Positions 22,747 to 35,424 of a DNA stretch of 64,000 nucleotides are shown in pieces. The notes under the pieces were generated by a model that ran no database searches, was not told the DNA's origin, and worked only from the letters and a program-made list of their open reading frames with translations. A program made the translations under genes and the position numbers. How positions within the stretch are numbered: the stretch's first letter is position 1; every line of letters begins with the position of its first letter. The stretch comes from Argopecten irradians. Its lineage: Eukaryota; Mollusca; Bivalvia; Pectinida; Pectinidae. The stretch covers positions 3,014,733 through 3,078,732 of the forward strand of contig NC_091146.1 of NCBI RefSeq assembly GCF_041381155.1, written 5' to 3'.

Positions 22747-24145
22747 GGATGGTATACCTTCATGTAATGAAACCATTGTTTAAGCTTCCACATTTATTTT
22801 ATTTGGCTTACCAGTAAATATTTATAAGCTATATCTGCTAGTATATATTTTTTATAACCTATTATATAAACACATTGGTGTCATTTAGGTCAGGCCATGC
22901 TTATATACATGTATATGGAAGCTCGAGCTTGAGGTTGATGATGAAAGAATTGAAAGCAGGAGAACCAGAGAAAAGCCACAAAACATCTATCAGTACCAGA
23001 TCACTGGATTTCAAACTCAAAACAACCCAGAGTGTCACTAAAAGAAAAAATCAAAGTACTGAAAGTACTAAATGGCTCGGTCTCGATATTAGGAGGAATA
23101 TATTTCTAAGGTCAATACTACTGTAGTTTTGTACAATAAGAAATAAATTTGGCTGGTGTTCCTTCCAGTTTGGACTTTTGAGGATTCCTTGGACACCAAG
23201 GTGTAAAATAAGAGACACATACTAAAATCTTGGAAGCCCATTCTAATATTTCCTATGATGTTATATGTCAAATGATTTTATAACACCTTTAGCATTTTCC
23301 TTGTTAATTTGATGTTAATGAAAATATCCATTCTTAATGACTATTGTCATCAAGTTCCTGGGACCACAGTATCAGTTAACAAGTATTGTTTTGCAGCAGA
23401 GAAAGACAAGGGGCATACTTTTCTATGCCAAAATGTCTTAAATATGGAATATATCTGTCCTCTAGAAGACTTATCAATATCACCATGTGATTTTTGAATA
23501 AATTGGTCAATTGGTATACTTTTAACAAGTTTTGTAATTATTCTTTTGTAAAACAGCAAGTTGATTGATATACATTGTATCCGAACTTCAATTCAAACCG
23601 GATAACTTGTTAGCTCACCATAGACCATGAAATTGTTTGTACACTTTCTTAACTTCAGGATCGTTTTACAAAATTACAAATGAATTTTTCTACAACATTT
23701 TTTATTTTCAAATCCCCATACCTCTGATGAGTAAAATAAAACTGTCATTACAAGTGAATCAAATATTTTCAGTTTAAGATGAACAGGAAGAGATACATTC
23801 CTTTATTTCTTATAAACAACAAACACCGATTTAATTGTTTGTTCAGCAGGTTTTTCCCCTTTCTTTAAAAACGCTACCACTAACATTATTGTCTGTACCT
23901 AGATATGTAAACAATTCTTATAAATCTAATTCTGTATTCCATAACATCAACTGGTGTTGTGGTACCGATTTACGTCTTGAGAATATCACAATTTTTATCT
24001 TTCTGATATTAAGTTCTAATTTCCATGTTATGCAATATTGTTAAAATTCATGTAACACTTGTTGTAGACCATCAGATATTTCTGATATCATAACAGTGTT
24101 ATTGGCAAATAGTATGATAAAAAGTTTGGGATACATTCCAATATC
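22747..24145. other. AT-rich transposon interior with one weak frame
   Basis: An 83-codon plus-strand frame (22875-23126) is Lys/Ser-rich and follows an AG, but has no recognised motif. I see no other gene here. Confidence 0.3.
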
Positions 24146-24660
24146 ATTATACCGTAAAAACTGGTTTAATTTTGCGCAGGTAATTTTTAGGGCTGAAAAT
24201 GCTTAAAAAATCTACTATCAGTATATTTTGCGCATCAACAAAATGGGGAAAACAATGTCCAGGGAGTCCCAAAACCGATGTATGAAGGTGACAATTTCAA
24301 TGCAAAATATTCCCCATAAATGCTTGACAACTTGCACAAAAAGTGTTGTATTTAGAAGAAATAACATATGAAAACCGCATTGTGTTTGTTTTCTTTTATT
24401 GGTCACCGTAACCTGAAACTGAAATATCTAGCAGATGTCCAAAACATTGGCGGTCTGGTCCGCCGTACTCCGTGCACATGTCAATGTTTTGAGATATTAC
24501 ACATGAATAGTAATCAGGAATATTTGAAAAGAGTAGAATATATTTACTTAAATTGGCACAATAAGTAATTAGTGTGTTTGAGATCATTAACAATCAACAG
24601 CAACCAGCTAGCGGATACGTAGTTTAGCTTGCAACAATCACAGTGTGCATAATTTGTCAA
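24146..24660 (+). repeat. Dispersed ~500-bp repeat, copy 1
   Basis: Aligns by eye along its length with the reverse complement of 37427-37975. Shared blocks include accgtaaaaact, aatgcttgacaact, tgtatttagaagaaataaca, ccgccgtactccgt and gtgtgtttgagatcattaac. Divergence is moderate. Short frames in it are not convincing genes. Confidence 0.75.
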
Positions 24661-24764
24661 GATTTGTAAGACAAAATATTCTTTTCCACCAGGTAAGATT
24701 CTAAGTCATAAAGGTAGATTGAAAAAAGGAAGGGAGATAAAATAACCAGATAAATATTTGTTGC

Positions 24765-24850
24765 GGGATCAGACTGGGTTGATTATCGGCGATCAGGTAG
24801 CTCAGTCGGAAGAACTACATTTTCTTCTCTCCTGTTACAAAATTGGCACC
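24765..24850 (+). repeat. tRNA-like SINE head, deleted copy
   Basis: Contains gatcaggtagctcagtcgg (A box) joined directly to the downstream part ctacattttcttctctcctg, lacking the B box present in the sister copy at 24925-25050. Confidence 0.6.
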
Positions 24851-24924
24851 CAACTAAATAACCAACGGTTGTGGTGTTTTAAAGGGTCTCGTATGTATTC
24901 AAAAAAAGAGGGAGGAGTGTAGCG

Positions 24925-25050
24925 GGACTGGACTGGGTCGATTATCGATGACCAGGTAGTTCAGTCGGTAGAGCACTCAGCTAATGTTCGGAGAGTCCCG
25001 GGATCGAATCCCGGTCTTGCCGCTACATTTTCTCCTCTCCTGTTACATAT
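24925..25050 (+). repeat. tRNA-derived SINE head
   Basis: A box (tagttcagtcggtagagc) and B box (gggatcgaatccc) are both good. The acceptor-stem halves do not pair, and the unit continues into ctacattttctcctctcctg as in the copies at 24765 and 53585, so it is a SINE head and not a tRNA gene. Confidence 0.7.
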
Positions 25051-26030
25051 GGTACCATGCATGTAGATATTCAAGGTAAATCAATAATGTTCGCTGATCT
25101 TGCAGAATTGCCTTACAGTGTTATAATGAATGCAGTAAATGTATGTTTCATTGGTGTGATTGATTTAAAGGCAGTTCATGTGGTGACCGAAAAAAAAGGT
25201 AAAATCAATACTTTCAGAGTGATCAGGGAACATTGATAGTCAAGGCGGGGAAAACATAAGACGACCTGTGTTATACAAATAATGTTTAATTGATATTCAT
25301 TAAATTGTCTCGAAGGTGATGATTAGTGTGTTATGAACGATAAGCTTAATATGTTTTTGACAAAAAGTATTAACAGCTAATGTCATATTGTGTTTTAAAT
25401 TTAAATAATCTTTTATTTATTCATTTCATTTCAAGCATGTACATGTCATAGAATATTAACAAATATCAGGTATATGCTTAAATCATATTACAGTTAAATT
25501 CACAATAAGGAATTTGAAGATGATGATAGTAATTATTTTCGGATTGAAAATCATTACAATATTAAGCTTCCACAGTTGAAAATTACTTCTTTTTGTTCAC
25601 ACAATTCTTCTCCTAGACTGTTTCCAGTTGAAATGATACATGCATGCTGACATTCTGTAAACATAAGGAAACAATAAATGTATTAACAGAGTAATTACTG
25701 AAAAGGCTAATATCATATAATTAAACATTTTAATCATAAATAGCAATACCAGCATAGAGGAAATATCATTGAAGTTTAATTCCCGCTGTTCTTCAGTCCT
25801 CCTGTTCTTACATGTAAGAGTTTTTGTCCTTCATAAATTGATTGTAATATACAGTCTATTGCCGTTGTTATATAATGTGCACAAAGAAGTATAAATGCAC
25901 ACGTATGCATGGGTACAGTGGTAAATTAATAAGTTATACAGAAAATGATGGTGCGTAAAGTCTATTTTGTTGAGTAAAAAGTTAAAAAAACTAACATTGT
26001 TCACACCCTAAGATGTAATCGCACTAAAAA
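25051..26030. other. AT-rich transposon interior
   Basis: Nothing recognised. Confidence 0.4.
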
Positions 26031-26034
26031 CAGT

Positions 26035-26400
26035 GATCATGTGGGCATTTGAAAGACTGTGTCAGGTGGTAGAGATTAGTTCCGCTCGAGTGATCACACA
26101 ATGCAAGTGAGAGTCGGGAATATGTTTATGTAAGTTTTAATTGCTAATCTGTGATGCTTGTTGGTAAAATATAACTCAGGATAATTGCTAAACAATTAAC
26201 AGTTTTCTCTACATTTGTTACAGATTGAAACAGCTTTTTAAGTGCCGTTTTACGGAAGAATTATGAAGAAGAAATCGGCATTTTCGTCGATCTAGTACTA
26301 GTAGTCCAAAAAATATCACTTCGAGTTATATGAACATTCCACATATGATTTATGTCATTCGGCCAAAAATTTATACTTCGTATTACCTAGTTTAATGAAT
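26035..26400. mobile_element. Tigger/pogo-type non-coding remnant
   Basis: Diverged copy of 52850-53240, the terminal non-coding part of the Tigger-like element. Shared blocks include caggtggtagag, gagtgatcacac, ttgctaaaca, aaatcggcattttcg and cttcgtatta. No transposase is present here. Confidence 0.65.
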
Positions 26401-27576
26401 ATGCTGTATGTATATGATCAGAACGTCAAGCTCCTGTGGTGAAAATAACTAAAATGTTTTAAAAGTATGGTTTAGTGGTAATCTCTGAACGTGCTTTAGT
26501 ATATAGATATAATCTGATATTTATACATGTGCTTATAAAATTATCGATAATAATGGATGTGGTAAATATTCATACCTTATTAACTGCCGTTAGTTTTAAG
26601 ATTACGCCACCTTGGACATTTACAAAATGTTCACCGTCTGTCACGTGCTATTTTATCGGTAGTCCAAGTTTGTCCAAAATTTTGTTAGAGTTGTCTTTCT
26701 TCCATTGTGGATTTACACGTACATGTGGCATAACGCAGCCGTGATAAACAAATCTCCATATCGTCCTGAAATATATTTGCTCCCGAACTAATGTGATTCA
26801 AAGTGCAAAAATCATTATTGTAACAATTTTAATGTTTGAGGTGAAATATAGATTTCATTTTTTCCGTTGCGGGATAATTGTCATTAGTAGGGACTAAACG
26901 CATGGGGCGAAGCGAAACATTTTCGGGACGAAACGTCTTCATGTATTGAAAACAACATTTTCGGGACGAAAAGTCTAGATACATTGTACACAATTCAAGC
27001 GAAGATTTCCAACCTAAGATCATTTGGATGATGTATATGTTAAGGATATGAAAGCAGTAATCTACTATTCCTATTTCAACATTACAGATACGCTTATTTC
27101 AGTAACTTTCATATTCAAAATTTGCTATTTAAAATTCCCGGTAAAATCAAAGTTGTTGAATACACTGCCGCTAGGAGCGCTAGTATCTGCGAGCAAGTTC
27201 TTAGCCAATCATATTGAGGAAATTGACTGTAAGAGAATTTTGCAACCACGATCACAATGGCGAGGTGACCCTCGCCAAAAACTGCACCATGACACAATCT
27301 TGTAAGATTATGCATATGGTTAATGGTTATGTAATTATTTTTCATTATTTATGTATAAAGTCCTTAAATAAATATCATGCTGAATTTCTTATATAAGAAC
27401 TTACATTAAAAGAAAAGAAAATCTTAACTTATCTTCATAGTATATGAAATTCATTCTGAACACTTCTATTGTTTTGTATGTGTAAATGTTCAAAAGAACT
27501 ATGGTACATACAGTAGCCAGTCTACATAAATCACAGTTCTTTATACACATGTACATTTAACAATTCAAAATGGCAT
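26401..27576. other. AT-rich transposon interior
   Basis: A 15-bp string cattttcgggacgaa occurs twice (26918 and 26956). No gene recognised. Confidence 0.35.
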
Positions 27577-29233
27577 TCAATCTTCATTCCTTGCCAGCAA
27601 AGGCAACATGTATTCGAAATAAAAAGATGTCAGTTTGGGGAAAACTGATGACCAAAATGTTCTGTTACGCATTACTCTCTGAATAGCCATTCCAACAGGA
27701 GTCCACACAACCAAGTCACACCACTCCACATCACACACAGCAAGTTGTCCTTGGATTTGGTAATAGTAGGAATGGTCCTCCTTAATTTTCAACTGGCCAT
27801 CATCAAAGTCATAAAAACTGTCGGGCATACATGATGCCTGCTCCGGTGTGATGTCAGAATATTTAGATAATGATTTCACTTCCACCAAGCCTTGGAACTC
27901 TGTGCCTGTCTTAGAAGTCAAAGAAACGAAAGCATCTGGTGATGCACCCAAATAGGGGAACTGAGGATTGACAACCAGACCTAAATCTTGCGTGACAACA
28001 GTAAATCCTTCTCTAGTCTTCTCACTTTTGTACTGCGCCAATGCCACACCTTCTGCTTGATGTCCCCCCATGCAGTATGCGCTGACTGGAACTGTTTTGG
28101 CTTCGACAAACTGGTGACAAACTTCTCACAGGGATATTTCCTTCGATTGCACACTTTTTTGAAGTTTGATGCAGTAATTCTCTTACACCTCTCTTCCATC
28201 CATTTCTTTGTCTTTGCCTGGCCCTTTGTTTTAGTTGAAATGTCCATTTGATGGGATATGTCTTTAACACAAACATTCCTTTCATAAAACATGTGCTGAT
28301 CTGGCGAGACAGAATGTTCAAGATTGAAACGTGTTTTCACATGATCAGAGCGCTTCTCTTCTACTGCATGTTGTGTTTCTGTACTTTGTGTTGGACACTG
28401 ATAAGCAGGCTGATGACAATTGGCATTCAGGATTTCTGTAAATTGTTCTGCTACTCCAAGGGCAGATAAGTAACTAGAAAATGTTTCAATTTCCTCCTCA
28501 TGAACACACAAATCTTTCATCAGGACACGATGACAGATTTTTATAGTCTGTCTTCTGTTTCTTAATTGTAGAGCAGTCATTCTCTCTTTCAAAATTGAAA
28601 GACTCAAATGCTAAGTCTGAAAACCTGATGCATGTCCGTCCTTTTACTTTTGGTTGATGCCATGTTTGTAAATTTGACGTCTTTGATCCTCCTTTTGGTG
28701 TAAATTTATAGCCTTGTCGTTGACTGTCCATTACGTGGAACAAAACTGCTGCAACATGTTTGCAGTACCCACCTAGGCCAGCTTTGCAAAAGCATCGACC
28801 ACCTAGTATTGTCCCTGAATGTTTATCACAGCAAACATAAGTGAAGTAATGTTTCTTTGTCTTGCCTGTTATAATCCCTCTGTCAAATGATGCTTCTACA
28901 TTTCCTCTAAGCAGTAGAACGCTGTCATCAATGTCCATCTTGAATTCTGATGATATCACTTTACCAGACTTAAAGAAAGTCCATCCAGTGTCTCTGTGTT
29001 TTTTGGCAGTAGCGCTGTTGTCATCACATTTTACCAAGAAGTACTGATGGATGTCACCGTCATCTATGAATGGAACGCCATCAAGGTAGGAAGTATATCC
29101 TGCAGGTGGTGGATGAGATTCCAAAAATGAGCTGTTGTTCTCAATGGTAGCTTGGCTGTATATTTTCTTATTGTGTCTATCTGGATGCACAAGGTATTTG
29201 GTGTCCCAACCATGCTGGATGTAGAACTTTACC
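27577..29233 (-). pseudogene. SWIM zinc finger and YqaJ-like nuclease exon (exon 2)
   Basis: Exon 2 begins after acceptor TTTTCCAG at 29234. The N-terminal half has a SWIM zinc finger, CxC-x6-CxH (CFCKAGLGGYCKH, 28794-28758). The C-terminal half is a YqaJ exonuclease domain: RITASNF (near 28181), GHQAEGVALAQY, GASPDAF (metal-binding Asp near 27936), LVEVK (the ExK motif near 27880) and YYYQIQGQLAVC. These are the expected residues of the PD-(D/E)xK fold. The frame changes near 28500 and again in a G6 run near 28068, so this copy is probably dead. In ISL2EU elements this protein accompanies the transposase; its role in transposition is not established. The alternative, a phage-type recombination nuclease of the host, is less likely given the enclosing inverted repeats. 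Confidence 0.85.
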
Positions 29234-29669
29234 CTGGAAAATATAAACATTTATTTTTATTAAAACTTAAAAAGAAATTATAATGTACTACAGTCAAACT
29301 TATTTATATATTTATACAAAGCACCAAAGGGGCAAAGAACAAAATTGTCTTTCAGGGATATGGCATCATATCAGATTCTACTGTATCAAACTCCCTGTTT
29401 ATATCACAAAAAGCTCTTCACTTAAAGCATAATGTGAAGAAAAAAAAAGTTTGTCTTTTTGAAATCAGAAATGGAATACTTGACTTCAGATCTGGCTAAA
29501 TGACCTTGAGCCTTGACCTGATGCAATGTTACTGACCTATATTGTCAGAGCCTTTGTTTATTTTCATTGCTTTCGATGGAAGATATTATATTATAATGCT
29601 CATAACTCTAAATTTAACCTTGACCTTTAATGTATGACATTGAATCCTTTTAATTAACTCATTATTTAT

Positions 29670-29893
29670 GGGTTTGGGTTTATTAGTTTAACGTCCTATT
29701 AACAGCCAGCGTCATGTAATATAATATAAGGACGTGCCAGGTTTGTCGGCTGGAGGAAAGCCGGAGTATCCGGAGAAAAACTACCAACCAGCGATCAGCG
29801 CTGGCAACTGCCCCATGTGGGATTCGAACTCGCGAAGTGGAGGGCTTATGGTAACATTTCAAGACATCCTAACCACTCAGCCACCACGACTCA
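29670..29893 (-). repeat. Full-length tRNA-derived SINE with target duplication
   Basis: On the minus strand it starts with a tRNA-like head (A box tggctgagtggttagg, B box gagttcgaatccc), then the core ttttctccggatactccgg and ctttcctcca, and a tail aggacgttaaactaataaac. A 10-bp target duplication CATTATTTAT (29660-29669) / CATTGTTTAT (29894-29903) has one mismatch. Complete and fairly young. Confidence 0.85.
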
Positions 29894-29903
29894 CATTGTT
29901 TAT

Positions 29904-31285
29904 AGTTTTTAACAACTTTGCTTTATAATGTTAGCATTAATATGTTAAATGCAAAAGTTTACTTTTTTCATAGTTAAAATCCAAGATTGCAAAAAATATA
30001 GACCACATGGGGTTAATTATCTTACAAAATTTGTGAACAAACACCAGACACATGGATGAATAGTCTGATAACTCGATACATGAGTGTGTATGTGTGTGCG
30101 CGGGGGTAATTTATATATCACTCATTCAGGGTGCTATCAGCTTACAATTTATTCCAGCATTCCATGCTAATGATTGAAACCACAGTTAGTAAGTTTTAGA
30201 GATAAATAATAGAATCAAAGTACTGAAAGTACTCATAGTCAGGCATGCCTAGCGATATAGGTCATATATACACGTAGCATTAATAGGTAATGTACTACGG
30301 TAATACTTTTAATTTCCTCATGCTTTTATCAATGTAGTCAGACAAGTCAACAAAATCATTCAATAGTGTTCTTTTCACATTTGATTATCTTATACTAAAA
30401 CAATATGCCGAGTGTTAATAAAATATCTTTGATATCATTCAATATCAAATACGGGGTACTGTTCATTTAATATCCTTTACAAATAAGAATTCCCATAGGC
30501 ACAGTAATAGCTGATGGAGAATTAGAGATTTTCATTGCTGTTTTTATCAGGTCATGTGGTGGTCAAAATTTGTGACAATAACGGTTAACTTCTTGTATCA
30601 ATCACACAATGTTTCATTATATATTGTAGCATTCACTGCAGTTGTGATAGAGGTAACTTTATGGAATGTACATGCAAGTATTTAATGAACAATTAACACT
30701 ATTATTTACACTAATAGTTTTATTACAAAATTTGAAAAAGATACTGTATTGTCGTGGAACATTTAAGCAGATTATCATCATGAAACACATTTGTATAATG
30801 TAATACAAAATGAATTTTAAGATTTCACTGTTATTGCTGAATCATCTTGCGATGAAATAAAATCATTAAAGCTAAGAAAAAAGTTCAACATACATTTTGT
30901 TATCATGTCAGTGAGGCTATTTTACATGTTCATTGGAATGTTATTGACAACACATTGCTAGTTATGTTAAATTGAGGTAACAATTGCAAATAAAAAAAAG
31001 ATCTGTAAATTCCTACAGCTCAAGAGAGTGCGGTGATGCAAAAACTGGGTATGTTCCAGCTTTTTGAGAACAATGAAAATTTTTAAAAATGTATATTTTT
31101 TCTGCCATTCAACAGAAGTTAATATCCAGTGATTAATATATGTTTTACTTGTAATTTTACAAATTGAAAATAACACAAAAATCTTATTTTGCATAAGGAA
31201 ACCATATCTGTTTAACTGTAAAATTCTATTAAATGTTAAACATAACAATGCATCTCTGATATACTAGTTACTACACATGCAGTAT
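29904..31285. other. AT-rich intron DNA
   Basis: A 15-bp string tagtcaggcatgcct at 30237 recurs inverted near 33600. Nothing coding is seen. Confidence 0.35.
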
Positions 31286-31289
31286 CCAT

Positions 31290-31830
31290 TTTAAATCATC
31301 TATCGATTTCAACACTGATATTATCTATTATAAATCATGTACTGACTTCAATACTTGTAGTATCCAACATCTAATGATTTCTACGCATTATTTGTCAAAC
31401 ATAAATCATCTACTGATTGATTTCAACACTTTCTTCTATTAACTTCTATACTAACATAAATCATCTACTGATTTCTACACTAGAAGTATCCATCATAAAT
31501 CATCTGCTGATTTCTACACTAGAAGTATCCATCATAAATCATCTGCTGATTTCTACACTAGAAGTATCCATCATAAATCATCTACTGATTTCTACACTAG
31601 AAGTATCCATCATAAATCATCTGCTGATTTCTACACTAGAAGTATCCATCATAAATCATCTACTGATTTCTACACATTAAGAATCCATCATAAATCATCT
31701 ACTGATTTCTACACATTAAGAATCCATCATAAATCATCTACTGATTTCTACACATTAAGAATCCATCATAAATCATCTACTGATTTCTACACTAGAAGTA
31801 TCCATAATAAATCATCTACTGATTCATCCT
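31290..31830. repeat. 39-bp minisatellite
   Basis: About thirteen units, the central ones nearly identical (ctactgatttctacactag and aagtatccatcataaatcat). The left units are degenerate. Because 39 is divisible by three a repeating 13-residue frame appears, which I regard as non-coding. Confidence 0.9.
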
Positions 31831-32500
31831 AGATGTCAATTCTTATTGTTTTTCACAATATTTAGGAAAGTAGGTCACACTGATCTAATTTTACAAAATT
31901 CTTGTTCGGTATGTTTTGGTCATCCCAGATATCAATTCTTATTGTTCTATAACAATATATAGAAAATTAGGTCACACTGACCTAATTTTGCAAAATTCCC
32001 CTTCACCATCTATTGGTCACCCTAAATGTCAATTTTCATTGTCCTGTGGTAATTTTTAAAAAAGTAGGTCACACTGACCTAATTTTACAAAATTCATGTT
32101 CGTTGTGTTTTGGTCATCCCAGTTATCAATTCTTATTGTTCTATCACAATATGTAGAAAAGTAGGTCACACTGACCTAATTTTACAAAATTCATGTTCGG
32201 TGTGTTTTGGTCATCCCAGATATCAATTCTTATTGTTCTATCACAATATGTAGAAAAGTAGGTCACACTGACCTAATTTTACCAAATTCATGTTCGGTGT
32301 GTTTTGTTCATCCCAGATATCAATTCTTATTGTTCTATTACAATATGTAGAAAAGTAGGTCACACTGACCTAATTTTGAAAATTCGAAAATGCAAGATCA
32401 GTAAGTTTCGCACTCATCTCAGATATCAATTTCTTTGGTCCTATGATAATATTTAAATATTAAGTATTATTTAAATTTAATGTACTAACAATGACCATAT
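31831..32500. repeat. 97-bp tandem array with ERE-like palindromes
   Basis: Six units at an exact 97-bp period, each with AGGTCACACTGACCT. Five copies are perfect (31969, 32066, 32163, 32260, 32357) and the first (31872) has one mismatch. The palindrome equals the consensus estrogen response element AGGTCAnnnTGACCT. Units also share atcaattcttattgttcta. Confidence 0.9.
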
Positions 32501-32533
32501 TTTGTTTGTTGTTTCTCCTGAATGTCGTTTTTA

Positions 32534-32840
32534 GGTCACCTGAGACGAAGTCTCAGTTGACCTATTCTTGTCGTCTGTTGTCCGTCGTCGTGCGTCAAAA
32601 TATTACAAGGAGTCAACTTATTTTAGGTGTATAGGTTCCATAATAATTGGATCAATATATAAATTGCCACAAGATGAATTTGCCCTTGCTTTCTCACCTT
32701 TCAGTGTGCTAGTTTCATATGGCGGCGGGGAGTTTATGTCTTAGATATTTTCTATTTTTTTTTTTTTTGCACTTTGTTCTTTATTTATGCATCAGAACTC
32801 AGGTGACCGGTAAGGCCCTTGGGCCTCTTGTTATTGTTAT
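32534..32840. mobile_element. Short pearl-like element without tandem core
   Basis: Begins with a hairpin aggtcacctgagacgaagtc, then tccgtcgtcgtgcgtc, and ends with taaggcccttgggcctcttg. The end hairpins and the gtccgtcgtc block parallel those of the 2870-4970 element, but the 157-bp array is absent. Confidence 0.7.
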
Positions 32841-35238
32841 GCGACAATTTCAGAAAAATAGGTCACACTCATGAGTCATGATTATAGACGTCTTTCTGTG
32901 TTATAACTATTTTATCTATTGATCATTCAAAGATTCAAAGTAATGTCAATCAAACCAAACATAAATTCATTACAGGTTTTACATTTAGAATTTTAAAATT
33001 TGTTAACATTTACTACACTTATGCTAAAAAAATGTGCTATGCCTCATGTTGTCTACAAAGTCTGAAAAAGACATTTGTCACCAACCAAATTTTATCAGCA
33101 ACTTAAAGCTCCAGGAATGTTAAACTGGATAGGAACCAGTGTAAACAGGTACACCGGAATAAGTAAAACAATACACACAAGCATGTGCGTTTGTCACTTG
33201 GCCTCCAATGTAACAGTACACGAGGCGCATTAATCTGAAGCCGTTGTCTAAGCTATTCACAGGCTCCATTGGCGGAAAAGCGAAAACAATTACCAGTATA
33301 TGGTTTTATTTCAGGGAGGGAAATTGATCAGCCATTTCTTATCTGAAAAAGCACGGATATTTGGCATATCTTTGATAAAGACAAATCAAAGAAAAAATAA
33401 CTTCTACCTAAAACTTTCATTTTGATTTTCATACATTTTTCTTCCGCATTGAATGATGCTGACTATAAAATACAGCTTCGAAATCACTGAAAAGCCAGGG
33501 ACTATCTTCAGCAGCGCATTGATTTCACTGAAGGTAGTAAAAGGCAGTGAAAGTATTTTTCTCAAATGGTCGCTATGCCTATAGTCAGGCAATGCCTAAG
33601 GCATGCCTGACTAAAAATTGAGTATTGTGTAACTAGAAAGTATGGAGTCTGTTATAAAATGGAAAAGTGGATTAGGTCTGTATGTATAACTGTAGAAATA
33701 TATATGACCTCCCCCAAACCTCCATCCCCCCCCCCAGGGATTAATATTGACATGATTTAAATTGCCAGGTACTTTAAAATGTGAAAAGCAATATTTCTTC
33801 ATTTAGTGCAAATTCATCTTGATATATAAGTAACAACCTTAATTTTTGTTATTTGCACAAAATCACAAATTTTGGTACAAATTCTGTAAATCTAAGACAC
33901 CAATAATCCCCTAGGAATCAAATCAATAGTTTTATATAAGGTTGAATAGTCCATTTCAGTTTTTTGCTTCAAGAAATTGGGATGATGCGAGGAAAACTAA
34001 TCCCTTCCTACACTTCAATTTTAAAGGATGTTACCAAAAACAAGTATATATATATATTGTTTGGCCTAAATATCAAAGAAACACAATATATATTGTTTGG
34101 CCTAATTTAATATTTGAAATGAATTAAATTCATTTATCAATGTAATCAAAATCATCTTATGATAGGATTGAAATTCATGTGATTATCTAAATATAAAGAT
34201 TATATTAAACTTAAGGATATAATATAATGTAAATGAAAATTACATGTAATAAATATACCAGTTTAATTCACCTGTATACTTATACCTGTCCCTTCAAGTT
34301 CATACATTAAAATAATATGAAATAAGAGCTTTGTTACATGCGACATGTAGTATATATAGGAGTACTTTTTGAAAATCTTTTCACGGACTGGTCATTGTAA
34401 TTTTTTTTTACATGTGTACATGCTTGGTGTACATGCTTGTTGTGCATATCAGTTCAATTATAAGACCTAAATTATGGCAAAATAATTACATGTCAGACTT
34501 AAGGTCATTATATATCTATATATCAAACACTTTTCCAGGCTGATTCTTGGTATTAAATTTAATGTCATTTGTAACCAGATTTTTAACCAAGCATGAATAA
34601 AAATACTAACTATGTATCTGCGGGCGCCCCTTAATCCTCCTAGGACCTAAGGCTAGATTATCTGCGACTAGACTGATTTTTTTTGCGGTGTTATTTAAGC
34701 TGTCAAACATGTTTTCGTTTGACAATATATGTTATATGTGTGTGTGTTTGTGTGTAGTCTGCAGTCGAATTGCGGCCATAATGCCTTGAGAATCCATTCT
34801 CGCCATAGGCCTATATAATTGCACGAGTACAAAAGGCCTAGGCCTATACTTCCCTGACTTTTCAAGCAAGATTTTATTATGGAACATCTTCGATCAGAAG
34901 ATGTATTTTATTCACGAAAATTCGTGTGTAGCCATCCAAATACACATGCGATGTCGAGAATGGGTACTAGGCGAGAAATGGTCGTCAGCCATTATAGCCT
35001 ATGGGACTGTAAAAAAATGGACGGGCCGAGCCGCTACCTACTTTAAAAAACGTATTCTAATGAACTGATTTCAATACCAGACTTGCTATCCAGAATATTC
35101 TCGTAAATACCTTTCTTTTTGAAACATATTATTCTTACAGGAAAACACATATTTTCCGATTATTATGGACGATTATAATGCATAAGTGATATACACGCGG
35201 TACACACGTGTACTGCAGTATACACCTGCAAGTCGGGC
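32841..35238. other. AT-rich intron DNA
   Basis: Contains a hairpin caggcaatgcctaaggcatgcctg near 33588-33611, a direct repeat tatatattgtttggcctaa (34050, 34088) and a TG run near 34738. No coding exon recognised. Confidence 0.4.
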
Positions 35239-35242
35239 CTAC

Positions 35243-35418
35243 CTTTCCACTAATTCTGCCTTTTTTCCTTTTAAACTTGCTCCACTTCTGCAACGTAGCC
35301 ATTGTAAAAGAGCTGCTTTTGTAAGATGTTCTGGTTGTTTTCCCCTAAGCGACGCTCCGGGTATGTCATCTTCGTCGAAAGTAGCGAAGTGTTTGGTAGT
35401 GTTTACATCTGTCGCCAT
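35243..35418 (-). pseudogene. SAP-domain first exon of the YqaJ gene
   Basis: The ATG at 35418 starts MATDVNTTKHFATFDEDD and leads into a SAP motif, HLTKAALLQWLRCRSGASLK followed by GKKAELVER, the helix-extended-loop-helix DNA-binding signature. The donor AAAG|GTAGGC follows and fits the phase of the SWIM exon at 29233. An upstream in-frame ATG at 35466 lies inside the terminal repeat; I prefer 35418 because the extra residues merely translate the repeat. The exon itself is open, but the gene is broken in exon 2. Confidence 0.75.
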
Positions 35419-35424
35419 TGCGGT

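Larger units (their letters stand above)
29234..35242 (-). other. 6-kb phase-2 intron of the YqaJ gene
   Basis: Donor AAAG|GTAGGC (35243/35242) and acceptor TTTTCCAG|GGTAAAG (29234/29233) join the SAP exon to the SWIM exon in frame, the split codon being AG|G. The intron carries a SINE, a 39-bp array, a 97-bp array and a short pearl-like element, explaining its length. Confidence 0.7.

Noticed and set aside
24950-25022. tRNA gene
   Set aside because: A and B boxes are good, but the acceptor halves do not pair and the unit belongs to a SINE family present at least three times here.
23051-30231. 21-bp match (aatcaaagtactgaaagtac) at 23051 and 30211
   Set aside because: Short, AT-rich and without extension; not enough to define a repeat family.
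31417-31680. 87-codon frame with a 13-residue repeat
   Set aside because: A consequence of the 39-bp minisatellite; no start context and no domain.
31290-32420. CRISPR array
   Set aside because: Units are contiguous tandem repeats without unique spacers, in a eukaryotic genome.
30237-33614. A 3.4-kb element bounded by tagtcaggcatgcct
   Set aside because: The match is 15 bp, the right copy is itself part of a local hairpin, and no target duplication is seen.
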